Assembly (NCBI RefSeq): GCF_000513095.1
Contig: NZ_BAUT01000003.1
Coordinates: 1-64,000, forward strand
DNA: 64,000 nucleotides
Source of the DNA: Halalkalibacter wakoensis JCM 9140
GTDB lineage: Bacteria; Bacillota; Bacilli; Bacillales; Bacillaceae_D
Reading direction: 5' to 3'
Under the pieces are notes generated by a model. That model had not been told where the DNA came from. It saw only the letters and a program-made list of their open reading frames with translations, and did not search any database. Made by a program: the position numbers and the translations under genes. Below are positions 45,851 through 53,991 of the stretch, in pieces (position 1 is the first letter of the stretch; each line of letters starts with the position of its first letter).

Positions 45851-47272
45851 ATGGCTGAAGAATATGACCTTGTCATTTTAGGAGCAGGGACCGGTGGGTA
45901 TGTAGCCGCCATTCGTGCAGCGCAACATGGCTTAAAAGTAGCTGTTGTCGAAAAAGAAAAACTAGGGGGAACATGTCTTCATAAAGGGTGCATCCCAAGT
46001 AAAGCGTTGTTACGCAGTGCTGAAGTATATGCTACAGCTAAAAAAGCGGATGAGTACGGTGTTGAGACAGGGGAAATTAACCTTAATTTTTCTAAAGTAC
46101 AAGCGAGGAAAAAGTCTGTTGTTGACCAACTGCATCGAGGAGTTGAACATCTCCTGAAAAGAGGAAAGATCGATGTGTTTGAAGGGAAAGGAAGGATTCT
46201 TGGGCCATCTATTTTCTCCCCTACTCCTGGAACAATTTCAATCGAACGTACTGATGGAGAGGAAAATACGATGCTCATCCCCAAACATGTCATTATTGCA
46301 ACAGGGTCATCCCCTAGAGAGCTACCGGGTTTAGCTGCTGATGGTAAATACGTTCTAACTTCAGACCATGCTCTAGAACTTGAGCACTTACCTACTTCAA
46401 TCATTATTGTAGGTGGAGGAGTTATTGGAATTGAATGGGCCTCTATGCTAAACGATTTTGGAGTTAGTGTTACTGTCCTTGAAGCTAGTGAACAGATTTT
46501 GCCTACAGAAGATGCAGACATTGCTAGAGAAGCTGCACGAGTTTTAAAGAAAAAAGGCATAAAAATTATAACAAACGCAAATGTATTACCTGAAACGCTA
46601 GAAACAGGTGACGGGATTGCGATCCAAGCTGAGAGAAATGGAACAAAGCAAGCTTATAAGGCAGATCAATTGCTGTTATCAGTTGGACGAAAAGCAAATA
46701 TAGCTGACATTGGAATTGAAAATACAGATATTGAAGTGAAAAACGGAACCATCGTCGTTAATCAATATAACCAAACGAAAGAATCTCACATGTATGCAAT
46801 TGGAGACGTCATTGGCGGACTTCAGCTTGCACATGTTGCTTCACATGAAGGGATTCTTGCTGTGGATCATATTGCTGGAAAAAAACCTGAACCTCTTAAT
46901 TATGATACGGTTGCCAAGTGTGTTTATAGCAATCCTGAAGTTGCAAGTGTAGGATTGACAGAAAAACAAGCTACTGAACAAGGCTTTCGTGTTCAAGTTG
47001 GGAAATTTCCATTTAAGGCAATTGGAAAAGCACTCGTCTACGGAGAAACGGATGGCTTTGTAAAGATCATTGCTAATTCTGATAATCAAGATGTGCTTGG
47101 TGTTCATATGATTGGACCTCATGTGACGGATCTCATTTCAGAAGCAGCGTTAGCAAAAGTATTAGATGCAGCTCATGTTGAAATTGCGGAAATGATTCAT
47201 CCACACCCAACGTTATCAGAGGTTATCGGCGAAGCGGCCTTAGCAGTTGAAGGTATAGCAATTCATTCATAA
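45851..47272 (+). CDS. lpdV: Dihydrolipoyl dehydrogenase (E3) of the branched-chain oxo-acid complex
   Basis: 473 residues. FAD site ILGAGTGGYVAAIRAAQ, redox-active GGTCLHKGC (Cys42, Cys47), NAD site IIVGGGVIGIEWASM, and the C-terminal HPHPTLSEV base. Reoxidises the lipoyl groups of BkdB. Follows bcd after 51 bases; buk is missing between them compared with B. subtilis. Confidence 0.95.
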   Translation: MAEEYDLVILGAGTGGYVAAIRAAQHGLKVAVVEKEKLGGTCLHKGCIPSKALLRSAEVYATAKKADEYGVETGEINLNFSKVQARKKSVVDQLHRGVEHLLKRGKIDVFEGKGRILGPSIFSPTPGTISIERTDGEENTMLIPKHVIIATGSSPRELPGLAADGKYVLTSDHALELEHLPTSIIIVGGGVIGIEWASMLNDFGVSVTVLEASEQILPTEDADIAREAARVLKKKGIKIITNANVLPETLETGDGIAIQAERNGTKQAYKADQLLLSVGRKANIADIGIENTDIEVKNGTIVVNQYNQTKESHMYAIGDVIGGLQLAHVASHEGILAVDHIAGKKPEPLNYDTVAKCVYSNPEVASVGLTEKQATEQGFRVQVGKFPFKAIGKALVYGETDGFVKIIANSDNQDVLGVHMIGPHVTDLISEAALAKVLDAAHVEIAEMIHPHPTLSEVIGEAALAVEGIAIHS

Positions 47273-47294
47273 TGTTCTTGAGGGAGGAAGAAAA

Positions 47295-48290
47295 ATGACT
47301 GACAATCGACATCAGGCATTAGGTTTATCCGATGAGACAGTTTTGGAAATGTACAAAACGATGCTTTTAGCTCGTAAAATAGATGAACGCATGTGGCTTT
47401 TAAATCGTGCGGGGAAAATTCCTTTTGTTATCTCATGCCAAGGGCAAGAAGCAGCTCAAGTTGGTGCTGCATTTGCCCTTGATCGAAACAAAGATTATAT
47501 TTTACCTTACTACCGTGATATGGGAGTCGTTCTGACGTTTGGAATGACTGCACGTGATCTAATGCTTTCAGGGTTTGCAAAAGCAGAAGACCCTAATTCA
47601 GGTGGACGTCAGATGCCAGGACATTTCGGTCAAAAGAGCAACAGAATTGTAACGGGATCATCACCTGTTACAACACAAGTTCCTCATGCGGTTGGTATTG
47701 CGCTCGGAGGTCGAATGGAAGGCAAAGATTTTGTCACGTTCACAACGTTTGGTGAAGGATCTTCCAATCAAGGTGATTTTCATGAAGGGGCTAATTTTGC
47801 AGGTGTTCATAAATTACCGGTTATTTTTATGTGTGAAAACAATAAATATGCGATCTCTGTACCGATTGAAAAACAGCTAGCATGTGAAAATGTTTCTGAC
47901 CGTGCAATAGGTTATGGGATGCCAGGTGTAACCGTTGATGGTAACGATCCTCTTGCTGTGTATGACGCGGTGAAACAAGCGGCTGACCGAGCTAGAAAAG
48001 GCGAGGGGCCTTCACTCATAGAAACCGTTTCATATCGTTTAACTCCGCACTCCAGTGATGATGACGATCGTGCCTATCGTTCACGAGAAGAAGTTGAAGC
48101 GGCAAAGAAATTGGATGCCATTTTTACGTTTGCTGATTACTTAAAAGATGTTGGAATTCTTACAGAACAAGTAGCAGAAACAATCGAAAAAGAACTAGCA
48201 CAGATTGTCAACGAAGCGACTGAGTATGCAGAGCAGGCACCTTATGCAGATCCTGAAAGTGCCATGCTGTATACGTATCAGGAAGATTAG
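47295..48290 (+). CDS. bkdAA: 2-Oxoisovalerate dehydrogenase E1 alpha subunit
   Basis: 331 residues. Thiamine-diphosphate motif GEGSSNQGDFHEGANFAGVHKLPVIF with GDF...NN pattern (ENNKYAIS). Decarboxylates branched 2-oxo acids that give branched acyl-CoA primers. Ribosome site GAGGGAGG. Located 22 bases after lpdV. Confidence 0.96.
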   Translation: MTDNRHQALGLSDETVLEMYKTMLLARKIDERMWLLNRAGKIPFVISCQGQEAAQVGAAFALDRNKDYILPYYRDMGVVLTFGMTARDLMLSGFAKAEDPNSGGRQMPGHFGQKSNRIVTGSSPVTTQVPHAVGIALGGRMEGKDFVTFTTFGEGSSNQGDFHEGANFAGVHKLPVIFMCENNKYAISVPIEKQLACENVSDRAIGYGMPGVTVDGNDPLAVYDAVKQAADRARKGEGPSLIETVSYRLTPHSSDDDDRAYRSREEVEAAKKLDAIFTFADYLKDVGILTEQVAETIEKELAQIVNEATEYAEQAPYADPESAMLYTYQED

Positions 48291-48305
48291 GAAGGGGGAA
48301 GTACA

Positions 48306-49289
48306 ATGGCTGTCATTTCATATATAGAAGCAGTGACACAGGCGCTTAAAGAAGAAATGGAACGAGATGACAAAGTGTTTGTGCTTGGGGAAGATGTTGG
48401 TGCAAGAGGCGGCGTATTCCGAGCTACCAATGGATTATACGAACAATTTGGTGAACAGAGAGTAATTGACACACCATTAGCTGAATCAGCTATTGCGGGT
48501 GTTGGAATTGGTGCGGCGATGTACGGGATGAAACCAGTAGCAGAGATGCAGTTTGCTGATTTTATCATGCCGGCTGTTAATCAAATTATTTCAGAAGCTG
48601 CCAAGATCCGGTATCGTTCGAACAATGATTGGAGTTGTCCAATAACAATTAGAGCTCCATATGGTGGAGGAGTACATGGAGCACTTTATCATTCTCAATC
48701 TGTTGAAGCGATCTTTGCAAGTACACCTGGGTTGAAAATTGTGATGCCTTCAACTCCTTATGATGTAAAAGGGCTATTGAAAGCAGCTATTCGAGACCCA
48801 GATCCTGTTCTATTCTTTGAGCATAAACGTGCCTATCGCTTAATTAAAGGTGAAGTACCTGAAGAGGACTACACTCTTCCAATTGGAAAAGCCGATGTGA
48901 AGCGTGAAGGGGAAGATATTACTGTCATCACATATGGGTTATCCGTTCATTTTGCTCTTCAGGCAGCCGAGCGTCTTGAGAGTGACGGGATTTCTGCACA
49001 CATTCTTGATCTGCGAACCGTTTACCCGTTAGATAAAGAAGCAATTATCACAGCAGCTAGCAAAACAGGCAAAGTCCTGCTTGTTACAGAAGATAACAAA
49101 GAAGGAAGCATCATGGGGGAGGTCGCAGCAATCATTGCAGAGCACTGTTTGTTTGATTTAGATGCACCAATCAAACGATTAGCAGGACCAGACACGCCAG
49201 CGATGCCTTATGCTCCAACGATGGAAAAATACTTCATGATTAATCCAGATAAAGTTGAAAAAGCAATGCGTGAGCTAGCTGAATTTTAA
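48306..49289 (+). CDS. bkdAB: 2-Oxoisovalerate dehydrogenase E1 beta subunit
   Basis: 327 residues. Typical stretches VFVLGEDVGARGGVFRAT, DTPLAESAIAGVGIGAA, RAPYGGGVHGALYHSQSVE and VLLVTEDNKEGSIMGEVA. Forms the alpha2beta2 E1 with BkdAA; supplies the thiamine-binding glutamate. Confidence 0.96.
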   Translation: MAVISYIEAVTQALKEEMERDDKVFVLGEDVGARGGVFRATNGLYEQFGEQRVIDTPLAESAIAGVGIGAAMYGMKPVAEMQFADFIMPAVNQIISEAAKIRYRSNNDWSCPITIRAPYGGGVHGALYHSQSVEAIFASTPGLKIVMPSTPYDVKGLLKAAIRDPDPVLFFEHKRAYRLIKGEVPEEDYTLPIGKADVKREGEDITVITYGLSVHFALQAAERLESDGISAHILDLRTVYPLDKEAIITAASKTGKVLLVTEDNKEGSIMGEVAAIIAEHCLFDLDAPIKRLAGPDTPAMPYAPTMEKYFMINPDKVEKAMRELAEF

Positions 49290-49307
49290 TTGTTAGGAGG
49301 GAAGCGA

Positions 49308-50576
49308 GTGGCAACGGAAATGACGATGCCCCAGTTAGGGGAGAGTGTAACAGAAGGTACAATTAGCAAATGGCTTGTACAACCAGGGCAATTTGTAAAC
49401 AAGTACGATCCGATTGCAGAAGTCATGACAGATAAAGTGAATGCAGAAGTTCCGTCCTCCTATACAGGAACAATTAAAGAATTACGTGTAGCTGAGGATG
49501 AGACTGTTGCTGTTGGTGTGGTTATTTGTACGATTGAAGTGGAAGGCATGACTACGACTAGTGAAGAAAAAGCGAAAGAATCAAGACCTGCTATACCTCA
49601 TGATGAGCCACAAAACGATCAATCACAAAAACGTCGTTATTCCCCTGCTGTGTTACGAATGTCTCAAGAGCATCAGATCAATCTTGAGAACGTAACAGGA
49701 ACGGGTAAAGGTGGGCGAATAACACGGAAGGATCTTCAACGGATCATTGATGGTGGAGGAAATGAAAAGCAATCAGTTGAGAAAGCAACTTCTCCAAAAC
49801 AATATGTTGAACCGAATACGTCAACTCCTTCGGTTGCGCAGTCACTGCCGAATAAGGTAAGCCAAGGTGATAGAGAAATTCCGGTCTCGGGTGTGCGAAA
49901 AGCGATAGCAGCAAATATGGTAAAGAGCAAACATGAAGCACCGCATGCGTGGATGACCGTTGAAGTGGATGTAACGAATCTAGTTCAACTTCGTAATGAA
50001 ATAAAACAAAGCTTTAAAGAAAAAGAAGGCTTTAACTTAACGTTCTTGCCATTTTTTATGAAAGCGACAGTGGAAGCTTTAAAAGAATTCCCCCAACTAA
50101 ATTCGATGTGGGCTGGGGATAAGATTATCCAAAAGAAAGATATTAACCTTTCGCTTGCAGTGGCTACAGATGATGCACTTTTTGTGCCTGTCATTAAGCA
50201 AGCAGATGAAAAGACAATAAAAGGGCTCGGTCGTGAGGTTCAAGAACTTGCAAGTAAAGTCCGCGCTGGTAAGTTAAATAGTGAAGACATGCAAGGTGGT
50301 ACGTTTACGATTAATAACACCGGATCGTTTGGATCGATCCTCTCAACACCGATTATAAACCATCCACAAGCAGCGATTCTTTCCATTGAATCAATCGTTA
50401 AAAGACCTGTTGTGATAGAAAGTGAAACAGGGGATATGATTGCCATACGTAGCATGGTAAACCTTTGTCTCTCTTTAGATCACCGAGTGTTAGATGGACT
50501 TGTTTGTGGACGTTTCTTAGCAAGGGTAAAAGAGAAGCTCGAAAACATGACGGCCAAGACGACATCCATTTATTAA
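49308..50576 (+). CDS. bkdB: Branched-chain 2-oxo-acid dehydrogenase E2, dihydrolipoyl acyltransferase
   Basis: 422 residues. N-terminal lipoyl domain with Lys43 in TDKVNAEV, a peripheral-subunit-binding domain (YSPAVLRMSQEH, GTGKGGRITRKDL), and the catalytic domain with FGSILSTPIINHPQAAIL and the SLDHRVLDG active site. The GTG at 49308 follows AGGAGGGAAGCGA; the TTG at 49290 overlaps the previous stop and is less likely. Last gene of the operon. Confidence 0.96.
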   Translation: MATEMTMPQLGESVTEGTISKWLVQPGQFVNKYDPIAEVMTDKVNAEVPSSYTGTIKELRVAEDETVAVGVVICTIEVEGMTTTSEEKAKESRPAIPHDEPQNDQSQKRRYSPAVLRMSQEHQINLENVTGTGKGGRITRKDLQRIIDGGGNEKQSVEKATSPKQYVEPNTSTPSVAQSLPNKVSQGDREIPVSGVRKAIAANMVKSKHEAPHAWMTVEVDVTNLVQLRNEIKQSFKEKEGFNLTFLPFFMKATVEALKEFPQLNSMWAGDKIIQKKDINLSLAVATDDALFVPVIKQADEKTIKGLGREVQELASKVRAGKLNSEDMQGGTFTINNTGSFGSILSTPIINHPQAAILSIESIVKRPVVIESETGDMIAIRSMVNLCLSLDHRVLDGLVCGRFLARVKEKLENMTAKTTSIY

Positions 50577-50582
50577 AAAGAC

Positions 50583-50620
50583 AAAGCTGTTAAGAATTGA
50601 ATTTCTTAACAGCTTTTTTT
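50583..50620 (+). terminator. Terminator of the bkd operon
   Basis: Fourteen-base-pair stem AAAGCTGTTAAGAA with TTCTTAACAGCTTT (50583-50596 and 50603-50616), then T-run. Confidence 0.9.
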
Positions 50621-50683
50621 ACATGAAAAAAAGTCATCCTGGTTAATCTATAACTAACAGTGAAAGGAAAGGGTGACCAATTC

Positions 50684-51163
50684 ATGAAACGTTTTCACCA
50701 CTTGTTTCTTCTTGTCCAAATTGTTTTGCTTACGACTGTAGCGATTACATCATTGGCACCTGTCCAAGCGGAAGGTCCAATAGAAGAAGAAGAACAGGAA
50801 TGTTGCCAGCAAGATGAACAAATAAAGAAAGAGCTAAAAGTACATTTTGATTTTTACTATGAATTACTAGCAGAAAAGTATGCGCCGGATGAAATAGAAA
50901 AGTGGAAGGACATTCGCTCCGAACGTGATTTACTCCTAAAGAAACTAAAGGAAGCAAAACAAAAAGGGGAGCTGGAAAATGGGGAAGCAATTGATAAAGA
51001 GTGGATTGCTAAGCATAAAGAGATAACCGATTCGTTCCATACAGCTATAGAAAAGAGGGACGAAGAACAAGTGCGTTTGTTATTACCGAAACTTTTTGAC
51101 CATTATAGGGAATTAAATAACTTGTATAAGAAACGATTAGAGCTAGTGAATCAATCGATATAG
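50684..51163 (+). CDS. Secreted or membrane-tethered helical protein, unknown
   Basis: 159 residues after the chosen ATG, which follows GAAAGGGTGA. A signal peptide is clear (HHLFLLVQIVLLTTVAITSLAPVQA) with a cleavage site after VQA. The mature part is acidic then helical (PIEEEEQECCQQDEQIKKEL, KDIRSERDLLLKKLKEAKQKG), with a double cysteine near its start. I do not recognise a family. It stands between two terminators, so it is a single gene. Confidence 0.7.
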   Translation: MKRFHHLFLLVQIVLLTTVAITSLAPVQAEGPIEEEEQECCQQDEQIKKELKVHFDFYYELLAEKYAPDEIEKWKDIRSERDLLLKKLKEAKQKGELENGEAIDKEWIAKHKEITDSFHTAIEKRDEEQVRLLLPKLFDHYRELNNLYKKRLELVNQSI

Positions 51164-51208
51164 AAAGATGAAGCATCAATGTTTGTTTATTGATGCTTCA
51201 TCTTTTTG
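51164..51208 (+). terminator. Terminator after the secreted protein gene
   Basis: Seventeen-base-pair perfect stem AAAGATGAAGCATCAAT (51164-51180) with its complement at 51189-51205, then T-rich. The znuA -35 element begins 1 to 4 bases later. Confidence 0.92.
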
Positions 51209-51268
51209 TTTACAAATCGGAAAGCTTACGATATAATTTGTAACTGTAATAAAACGTAATCGTTACGA
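51209..51268 (+). promoter_or_regulatory. znuA promoter with Zur-type operator
   Basis: TTTACA (51209-51214) and TATAAT (51232-51237) with a 17-base spacer. A near-palindrome ACGTAATCGTTACGA (51254-51268) lies just after the expected start site and matches the Bacillus Zur box (TCGTAATNATTACGA). Confidence 0.85.
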
Positions 51269-51280
51269 AAGGGGATTTTT

Positions 51281-52429
51281 ATGAAAAAGCGATCAGGCTT
51301 GTTTGCTTCGACTTTAATTTTGTCAGGGTTTTTAGCGGCATGTGGTGGAGGTAATGAACAAGCAGCAGAGCAACCAGTTAACGAAGAACCAATTGAATCT
51401 GAAGAAGTAGAAGCATTGGAGTTATATACAACGATTTTCCCACTTGAAAATTTTGCTAATGAAATTGGTGGAGAGTTTGTAAATGTAACAAACATTGTTC
51501 CTGTAGGAGCAGATGCTCATACATTTGAACCAACAGCTAGAGAAATGATTAGTGTAGCTGAAGGAGACGCATTTATTTATAATGGAGCTGGATTAGAAGG
51601 ATTTGTTGATGCTTTGATTGAAACACTTGAAGGAGAAGGTGTTGCAATCGTAAAGGCTTCTGAAGGTATTGAATTGTTGGATTATGACCATGACCACAGC
51701 CATGATCATGATCACGCGCATGAAGATGACCATGACCACGATCATAGCCATGACGATCACGCGCATGAAGATGACCACGACCATGATCATAGCCATGACG
51801 ACCACGCGCATGAAGATGACCATGATCACGATCATAGCCATGATGATCATGCGCATGAGGAAGAAGACGACCACGATCATAGTCATGATGATCACAACCA
51901 CGATCATGATGAAGACCCACATGTTTGGTTGGACCCAATTCTTTCTATTACACTAGCTGAAAACATTAAAAATGCTTTGATTGAATTAATGCCTGAGCAA
52001 GAAGAATTTTTTACAACGAATTTTGAAGAGGTAAAAGCTGAATTAGAATTAATTGATGTTGAATTTCAATCTATGGTTGAAGCAGCAGAAAAAGATACAT
52101 TTCTTGTCTCTCACGCTGGTTACGGATATTGGGAAGAGCGTTATGGTGTAAAACAAATCGGAATTGCAGGTATTTCACCAACAAATGAACCATCCCAACG
52201 CCAGATGCAAGACATCATTAATTTGGCTAATGAATACGGATTACAGTATGTTTTATTTGAACAGAACATTCCAACTAAAGTAGCAGAAGTCGTAAAGGAT
52301 GAAGTAGGAGCCGAAGCTTTATACCTACATAATCTTGAAGCTCTTGTAACAGAAGATGTTGAGAATGATGAAGATTATTTTAGCTTAATGAGAAGAAATA
52401 TTGAAGTGTTGGAAAAGGCGCTTCAATAA
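51281..52429 (+). CDS. znuA: Zinc ABC transporter substrate-binding lipoprotein
   Basis: 382 residues, cluster A-I binding protein. Lipobox LSGFLAACGGG near residue 21. Metal ligands expected in GADAHTFEPTARE, EDPHVWLDP and SHAGYGYWEERYG. Between the first two is a His/Asp loop made of four 15-residue units (AHEDDHDHDHSHDDH type), encoded by a 45-bp tandem repeat. Such loops are typical of zinc binders (ZnuA/AdcA). No permease or ATPase gene is adjacent. Zur-type control is suggested by the operator. A terminator follows. Confidence 0.94.
   Translation: MKKRSGLFASTLILSGFLAACGGGNEQAAEQPVNEEPIESEEVEALELYTTIFPLENFANEIGGEFVNVTNIVPVGADAHTFEPTAREMISVAEGDAFIYNGAGLEGFVDALIETLEGEGVAIVKASEGIELLDYDHDHSHDHDHAHEDDHDHDHSHDDHAHEDDHDHDHSHDDHAHEDDHDHDHSHDDHAHEEEDDHDHSHDDHNHDHDEDPHVWLDPILSITLAENIKNALIELMPEQEEFFTTNFEEVKAELELIDVEFQSMVEAAEKDTFLVSHAGYGYWEERYGVKQIGIAGISPTNEPSQRQMQDIINLANEYGLQYVLFEQNIPTKVAEVVKDEVGAEALYLHNLEALVTEDVENDEDYFSLMRRNIEVLEKALQ
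51716..51895 (+). repeat. Four tandem 45-bp units in znuA (His-rich loop)
   Basis: Units at 51716-51760, 51761-51805, 51806-51850 and 51851-51895. The first three encode AHEDDHDHDHSHDDH; the last begins AHEEEDDHD. Synonymous differences between them show that they are old duplicates, not a compression artefact. Confidence 0.9.
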
Positions 52430-52437
52430 GGTAGCCG

Positions 52438-52472
52438 AAAGATCAGTGTAATAGCTGATCTTTTCTTTTTTT
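52438..52472 (+). terminator. Terminator of znuA
   Basis: AAAGATCAG (52438-52446) with CTGATCTTT (52455-52463), then T-rich. Confidence 0.78.
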
Positions 52473-52545
52473 GATGCAAAAGAATTGGTTTTATTAAATG
52501 ATCGGGTTACAATAAAAGAAACAGATATCTAAGAGGTGGGAAATC

Positions 52546-52973
52546 ATGCAATTTAATTTTTTTATGAATGATGTCGTGAATGTGGCTCGTCAAGAAATGG
52601 TAGAGGCAGGTTATGAACAGCTTCAAACAGCAGAAGAAGTAGACGAAGTGTTAAAGAAAGAAGGAACAACACTTGTATGATTAACTCTGTTTGTGGTTGT
52701 GCAGGTGGAATTGCTCGTCCGGCGGCTGCATATATGAAAAACTACGAAACCCAGCCTGATCGTTTTGTTACCGTTTTTGCGGGACAAGATAAAGAAGCAA
52801 CTGCAAGAGCACGTGATTACTTTACAGGGTATGCACCGTCTTCACCATCATTCGCACTACTAAAAGACGGTGAGATTAAAACGATGGTTGAGCGTTACGA
52901 AATTGAAGGTCATGAACCCATTCAAGTTGTTCAAAAGCTTGAGAAAGCATTTGATGACTTTTGCAAAGAATAA
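52546..52973 (+). pseudogene. brxB: Bacilliredoxin BrxB (YqiW), frame broken at about 52677
   Basis: The first frame (ATG behind AAGAGGTGGGAAATC) gives 44 residues: [29 protein letters not shown], then a stop. The second frame begins [20 protein letters not shown], with the active-site CGC motif. Adding one base in CTTGT|ATGATT joins them as a 142-residue protein of the usual BrxA/B length. Bacilliredoxins remove bacillithiol from mixed disulfides. B. subtilis yqiW lies in the same region, downstream of bkdB. Intact motifs point to a sequencing error or a very recent mutation. Confidence 0.88.
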
Positions 52974-53097
52974 AAAAGGCTTCTACTGGAAAGAGCTTAA
53001 TGTATAGACCTTAAGCTCTTTCTTTAATAAAGTACATAATGCAGGTTACGTACTTATGCTATAATAACTTATAAGTTAATTAAGGAGTGTGCAATAC

Positions 53098-53460
53098 ATG
53101 CAAGCTTTGTATGATCAAATTCAAGTGTATTTAAATATGGAAGAGGAAATTTCTTTTAAAGAGTTTAGTGAGTATTATCGTAAAGTTGTAGCAGAGCTAG
53201 GAGACGTACATGAAACATTAGATGAAGAAATGGTCTGGAAAAGCCTATTCATCGTTGAAAATGTGATGAACAATGCAGAAGGTCGTGCGAGCCAAGCTAA
53301 GGGTTCTGAATCAAAGAAATATGCAAAAATGGCTCAACGATTACAGCTCTGGGCAAAGAATCTAGCAGCGCGCTTAGGTGAAGCAGGATATACGGAAGAA
53401 GACATTAGTGAACGCTTTAACCAAATGTTAGAAGAGGGCGCTCCTACAGAAGCTAAATAA
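53098..53460 (+). CDS. Hypothetical helical protein, 120 residues
   Basis: ATG at 53098, 10 bases after AAGGAG. The GTG 9 bases upstream has the ribosome site too near. The protein is acidic and alpha-helical, without membrane segments: ALYDQIQVYLNMEEEISFKEFSEYYRKVV, MVWKSLFIVENVMNNAEGRASQ, KMAQRLQLWAKNLAARL. No enzyme motif is seen. It resembles proteins annotated as hypothetical in Bacilli; function unknown. Confidence 0.7.
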   Translation: MQALYDQIQVYLNMEEEISFKEFSEYYRKVVAELGDVHETLDEEMVWKSLFIVENVMNNAEGRASQAKGSESKKYAKMAQRLQLWAKNLAARLGEAGYTEEDISERFNQMLEEGAPTEAK

Positions 53461-53492
53461 TAAAGATCATTTAAAAGAGAGTGGTTGTCTAC

Positions 53493-53521
53493 TTGACAAT
53501 TGCTCTCTTTTACGTTATATT
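53493..53521 (+). promoter_or_regulatory. Promoter of the tRNA pair
   Basis: TTGACA (53493-53498) and TATATT (53516-53521), 17-base spacer, predicted start near 53528. It overlaps an imperfect hairpin (53474-53512) that may terminate the upstream gene. Confidence 0.75.
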
Positions 53522-53544
53522 TGAATACGTCGCTTGTGAAATGT

Positions 53545-53618
53545 GCGCCTATGGTGAAAGGGATATCATTCAAGATTCCGGTTCTTGCGTTGTAGGTTCG
53601 AGTCCTACTAGCGCGCCA
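53545..53618 (+). tRNA. tRNA-Arg (CCG), one base short in the acceptor stem
   Basis: D arm GGTGAAAGGGATATCA, anticodon stem-loop CAAGA-TTCCGGT-TCTTG with anticodon CCG at 53578-53580, T arm GTAGG-TTCGAGT-CCTAC, encoded CCA. The 5' acceptor GCGCCTA requires TAGGCGC, but the sequence reads TAGCGCG: one G is missing. With it restored the cloverleaf is perfect. Reads CGG codons. Confidence 0.88.
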
Positions 53619-53674
53619 AAAAATCAATTGACATTATCCTAGTAATCAAGTATATTAAACCTTGTCAATAACTT

Positions 53675-53747
53675 GATCCGTTAGCTCAGCTGGGAGAGCG
53701 CCACCTTGACAGGGTGGAGGTCACTGGTTCGAACCCAGTACGGGTCA
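53675..53747 (+). tRNA. tRNA-Val (GAC)
   Basis: Complete cloverleaf: acceptor GATCCGT/ACGGGTC, D arm GCTCAGCTGGGAGAGC, anticodon stem CCACC/GGTGG with anticodon GAC at 53708-53710, T arm CTGGTTCGAACCCAG, discriminator A. CCA is not encoded. Confidence 0.95.
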
Positions 53748-53756
53748 TTCATAAAA

Positions 53757-53793
53757 GATGCACCTTTCCTATTAATGGGAGGGTGTTTTTTCT
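53757..53793 (+). terminator. Terminator after tRNA-Val
   Basis: CACCTTTCC with GGGAGGGTG (G-U pairs included), 7-base loop, then T6. Confidence 0.7.
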
Positions 53794-53828
53794 TATTTGA
53801 GAGAGAAAAGAGAAGTGATTTGATACTA

Positions 53829-53960
53829 CTAATTTGTTTTTCTGTTTTTGATGAGAGAAGGTAGATCCAAAATCAGCAGCAATTCTTCCTGGATATTTTG
53901 CATGATATGAGCATAGGTTTGCATTAGTGTTCGAGTATCATTTCCGACTCGTTCAGAAAC
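53829..53960 (-). pseudogene. C-terminal remnant of a tyrosine-recombinase integrase
   Basis: The minus strand reads VSERVGNDTRTLMQTYAHIM followed by QNIQEELLLILDL and a stop at 53829. This is the typical end of a phage or ICE integrase: the GH/GN-x-D/S helix and the TYxHI block with the nucleophilic tyrosine. Nothing of the rest of the protein is present, and the frame upstream (towards 53968) is unrelated. It lies 82 bases beyond the 3' end of tRNA-Val, in the position where an integrative element would sit. Confidence 0.6.
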
Positions 53961-53991
53961 TGGGGGTATGCTAGACGGGGAGAGAACGAGT

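Noticed and set aside
51716-51895. Possible CRISPR-like or satellite array
   Set aside because: The 45-bp units lie in frame inside a normal protein with no spacers.
51573-51956. His/Met/Ile-rich frames overlapping the znuA repeat
   Set aside because: They are antisense or out-of-frame shadows of the His/Asp tandem repeat.
53829-53960. Antisense RNA or promoter only in the MATE upstream region
   Set aside because: The minus-strand reading matches the C-terminal catalytic block of tyrosine recombinases too well for chance, so it is listed as a gene remnant.
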